Positions 5,832 to 7,006 of a DNA stretch of 7,006 bases are shown piece after piece. The number at the start of each line of letters is the position of its first letter. The first letter of the stretch is position 1. The DNA is taken from NCBI GenBank assembly GCA_027005175.1, contig JALTMC010000521.1:1237-8242 (forward strand), given 5' to 3'. The notes beneath the pieces are model-generated. The model made no database searches. It had not been told where the DNA came from and saw nothing but the letters and a program-made list of their open reading frames with translations. The translations under genes were made by a program, and so were the position numbers. This stretch comes from Myxococcales bacterium. GTDB taxonomy: Bacteria > Myxococcota_C > UBA6777.

Positions 5832-7006
5832 TGTTGGTCGTGCCAAAGTAACGTGGGTGGGTCTTTTGAACGATGCCCCTATTGTGGTGCAGTGGTGAAG
5901 GTTGACACTCATGATCCCCTCGTTGGATGTGAGCTTGGGGTATACCAGCTGCTCCGTCGTATTGGACAGGGCGGGATGGGCATTGTGTATGAGGCCCGTC
6001 ACATTCATCTTCAGGTTTCGTATGCTCTCAAAGTTCTCCACCCTTCGATGAGCCAGGACTGGGTCATGGTGGAGCGGTTGCGCCGCGAAGCAGTGGTTGC
6101 CTTCCAACTCCAACACCAAAATATTGTTCATGTTCTCGATTATGGATGGGATGAACAACTGGGCTTCTATCTCGTGATGGAGCTTCTTCACGGAGAGGGG
6201 CTCAACACTCTGCTTGTTCGTCAACCTGTTCTTCCCCTGCTGCGTATTGCCCCGATCGTGTATCAGATATGTGATGCCTTGGATGTGGCTCACTACAACA
6301 GTGTGGTTCATCGTGATCTGAAGCCAGGTAATGTCTTTTTGGTCAAGGATCAGGAGGATCGTGAACAGGTAAAATTACTCGATTTTGGTATCGCTCGTCT
6401 CTCTGACCCCAGTGGACAACATGAGCTTACCCGTGCAGGGAAGTCGTTTGGGACACCTGCATATATGCCACCCGAGCAGATCCTCTCTCGCAGTGATGAG
6501 ATCACTCCAGCCACTGATATCTATGCTTTGGCGAGTATGGTGTATCGGATGTTAACGGGGGTTTTGGCTTTTAAAGGAGATGGGCTGATTGACACCCTGA
6601 ATCGAGTTATGGTGCAGCCCACACCTTTGATCTCTGTCATCCGACCTGGTTTGGCAAACACCTATCTGGAGAAGCTCTTGGTGCGTTGTATGGACAAGCA
6701 AGTTCACAACCGAATCCCCACAGCCAAAGAATTTTCAAATGAATTTCGCAAGGCGATCGTGCAAGATCCCATCATCCGTAATTTCCTCCGAAATGACGGA
6801 GATGAGAAGATGGTCGTACAGCATGAAGGGGGGGCTGCCATTGAAACAGTAGCCTTGGATCTTCAAAATCTGAGAGAGCAAGACTGTGGAGTTGGGCAAG
6901 GTGAGACGTTTCTATTTGCAGGAGAAACGTTTCAATTTAATGGTAAGGAACTCGTTGTGGCTGCACCGGCTCCCCAACAAACTTGGGGAAGAGTACAAAA
7001 TACACC
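5826..7006 (+). CDS. Hanks-type Ser/Thr protein kinase with N-terminal zinc ribbon, 3' end cut by the window
   Basis: The frame is open for 393 codons to the window edge. Residues 3-20 form a zinc ribbon, C3-x2-C6 and C17-x2-C20. The kinase domain spans about 40-310: glycine loop GQGGMG (47-52), YALKVL with the ATP-binding K69, E88 as likely helix-C glutamate, VHRDLKPGN (161-169; catalytic D164, N169), DFG (186-188), GTPAYMPPE (209-217) and R296 near the C-lobe end. All core catalytic residues are present, so it should be an active cytoplasmic signalling kinase. In subdomain IX the usual DxYxLG reads DIYALA (231-236). Residues after 310 have no motif I recognise, apart from a possible beta-rich segment near 360-380; no membrane helix is seen before the edge. 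The ATG at 5826 has GAGG five bases upstream; an in-frame GTG at 5820 is less likely, and a TGA lies further upstream. It is divergent from the oxidase-like gene. The substrate is unknown. Confidence 0.93.
   Translation, partial: MICWSCQSNVGGSFERCPYCGAVVKVDTHDPLVGCELGVYQLLRRIGQGGMGIVYEARHIHLQVSYALKVLHPSMSQDWVMVERLRREAVVAFQLQHQNIVHVLDYGWDEQLGFYLVMELLHGEGLNTLLVRQPVLPLLRIAPIVYQICDALDVAHYNSVVHRDLKPGNVFLVKDQEDREQVKLLDFGIARLSDPSGQHELTRAGKSFGTPAYMPPEQILSRSDEITPATDIYALASMVYRMLTGVLAFKGDGLIDTLNRVMVQPTPLISVIRPGLANTYLEKLLVRCMDKQVHNRIPTAKEFSNEFRKAIVQDPIIRNFLRNDGDEKMVVQHEGGAAIETVALDLQNLREQDCGVGQGETFLFAGETFQFNGKELVVAAPAPQQTWGRVQNT

Noticed and set aside
5577-6311. Minus-strand 244-codon open frame
   Set aside because: It is antisense to the kinase domain, whose plus-strand frame contains the full set of catalytic motifs. 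Its translation has no recognisable family features.

Overview
The window holds four protein-coding genes and several non-coding repeat structures. Three genes lie on the minus strand: a TldD/PmbA-like secreted protein cut by the left window edge, a 604-residue soluble cysteine-motif protein of unknown function, and a 12-helix membrane protein resembling heme-copper oxidase subunit I. The fourth lies on the plus strand and is cut by the right edge: a Hanks-type Ser/Thr protein kinase with an N-terminal zinc ribbon. No rRNA, tRNA, transposase or CRISPR array is visible.

The likely source is a Gram-negative bacterium of the Myxococcota / Bradymonadota (former Deltaproteobacteria) type with moderate GC content. 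This is inferred from three things: the eukaryote-like kinase with a zinc ribbon, an exported TldD-like protein whose sequence pattern I associate with myxobacterial homologues, and a large hairpin repeat of a kind I recall between genes in such genomes. It is not proven by the sequence.

Layout from left to right: <1-1791 (-) TldD/PmbA-like protein with signal peptide and basic linker; 1792-2070 its leader, with a plausible sigma70-type promoter and a ~155-bp imperfect palindrome that starts directly at the stop codon of the next gene; 2071-3885 (-) cysteine-motif protein; 3886-4158 a 273-bp gap with a possible promoter; 4159-5448 (-) oxidase-subunit-I-like membrane protein; 5449-5825 a divergent intergenic region full of short direct repeats; 5826->7006 (+) zinc-ribbon Ser/Thr kinase.

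Nothing shows that the four genes form one pathway. The gaps (about 270-380 bp) and the separate promoter candidates suggest independent units rather than an operon. Two proteins keep the fold signature of an enzyme family but lack catalytic or metal-ligand residues: the TldD-like protein has lost HExxxH, and the oxidase-like protein lacks the TM7 CuB histidine pair. The kinase leader is also unusual: its ribosome-binding site and start codon lie in a perfect 19-bp tandem duplication. These three points, with the palindromic repeat, are what most merit a second look.
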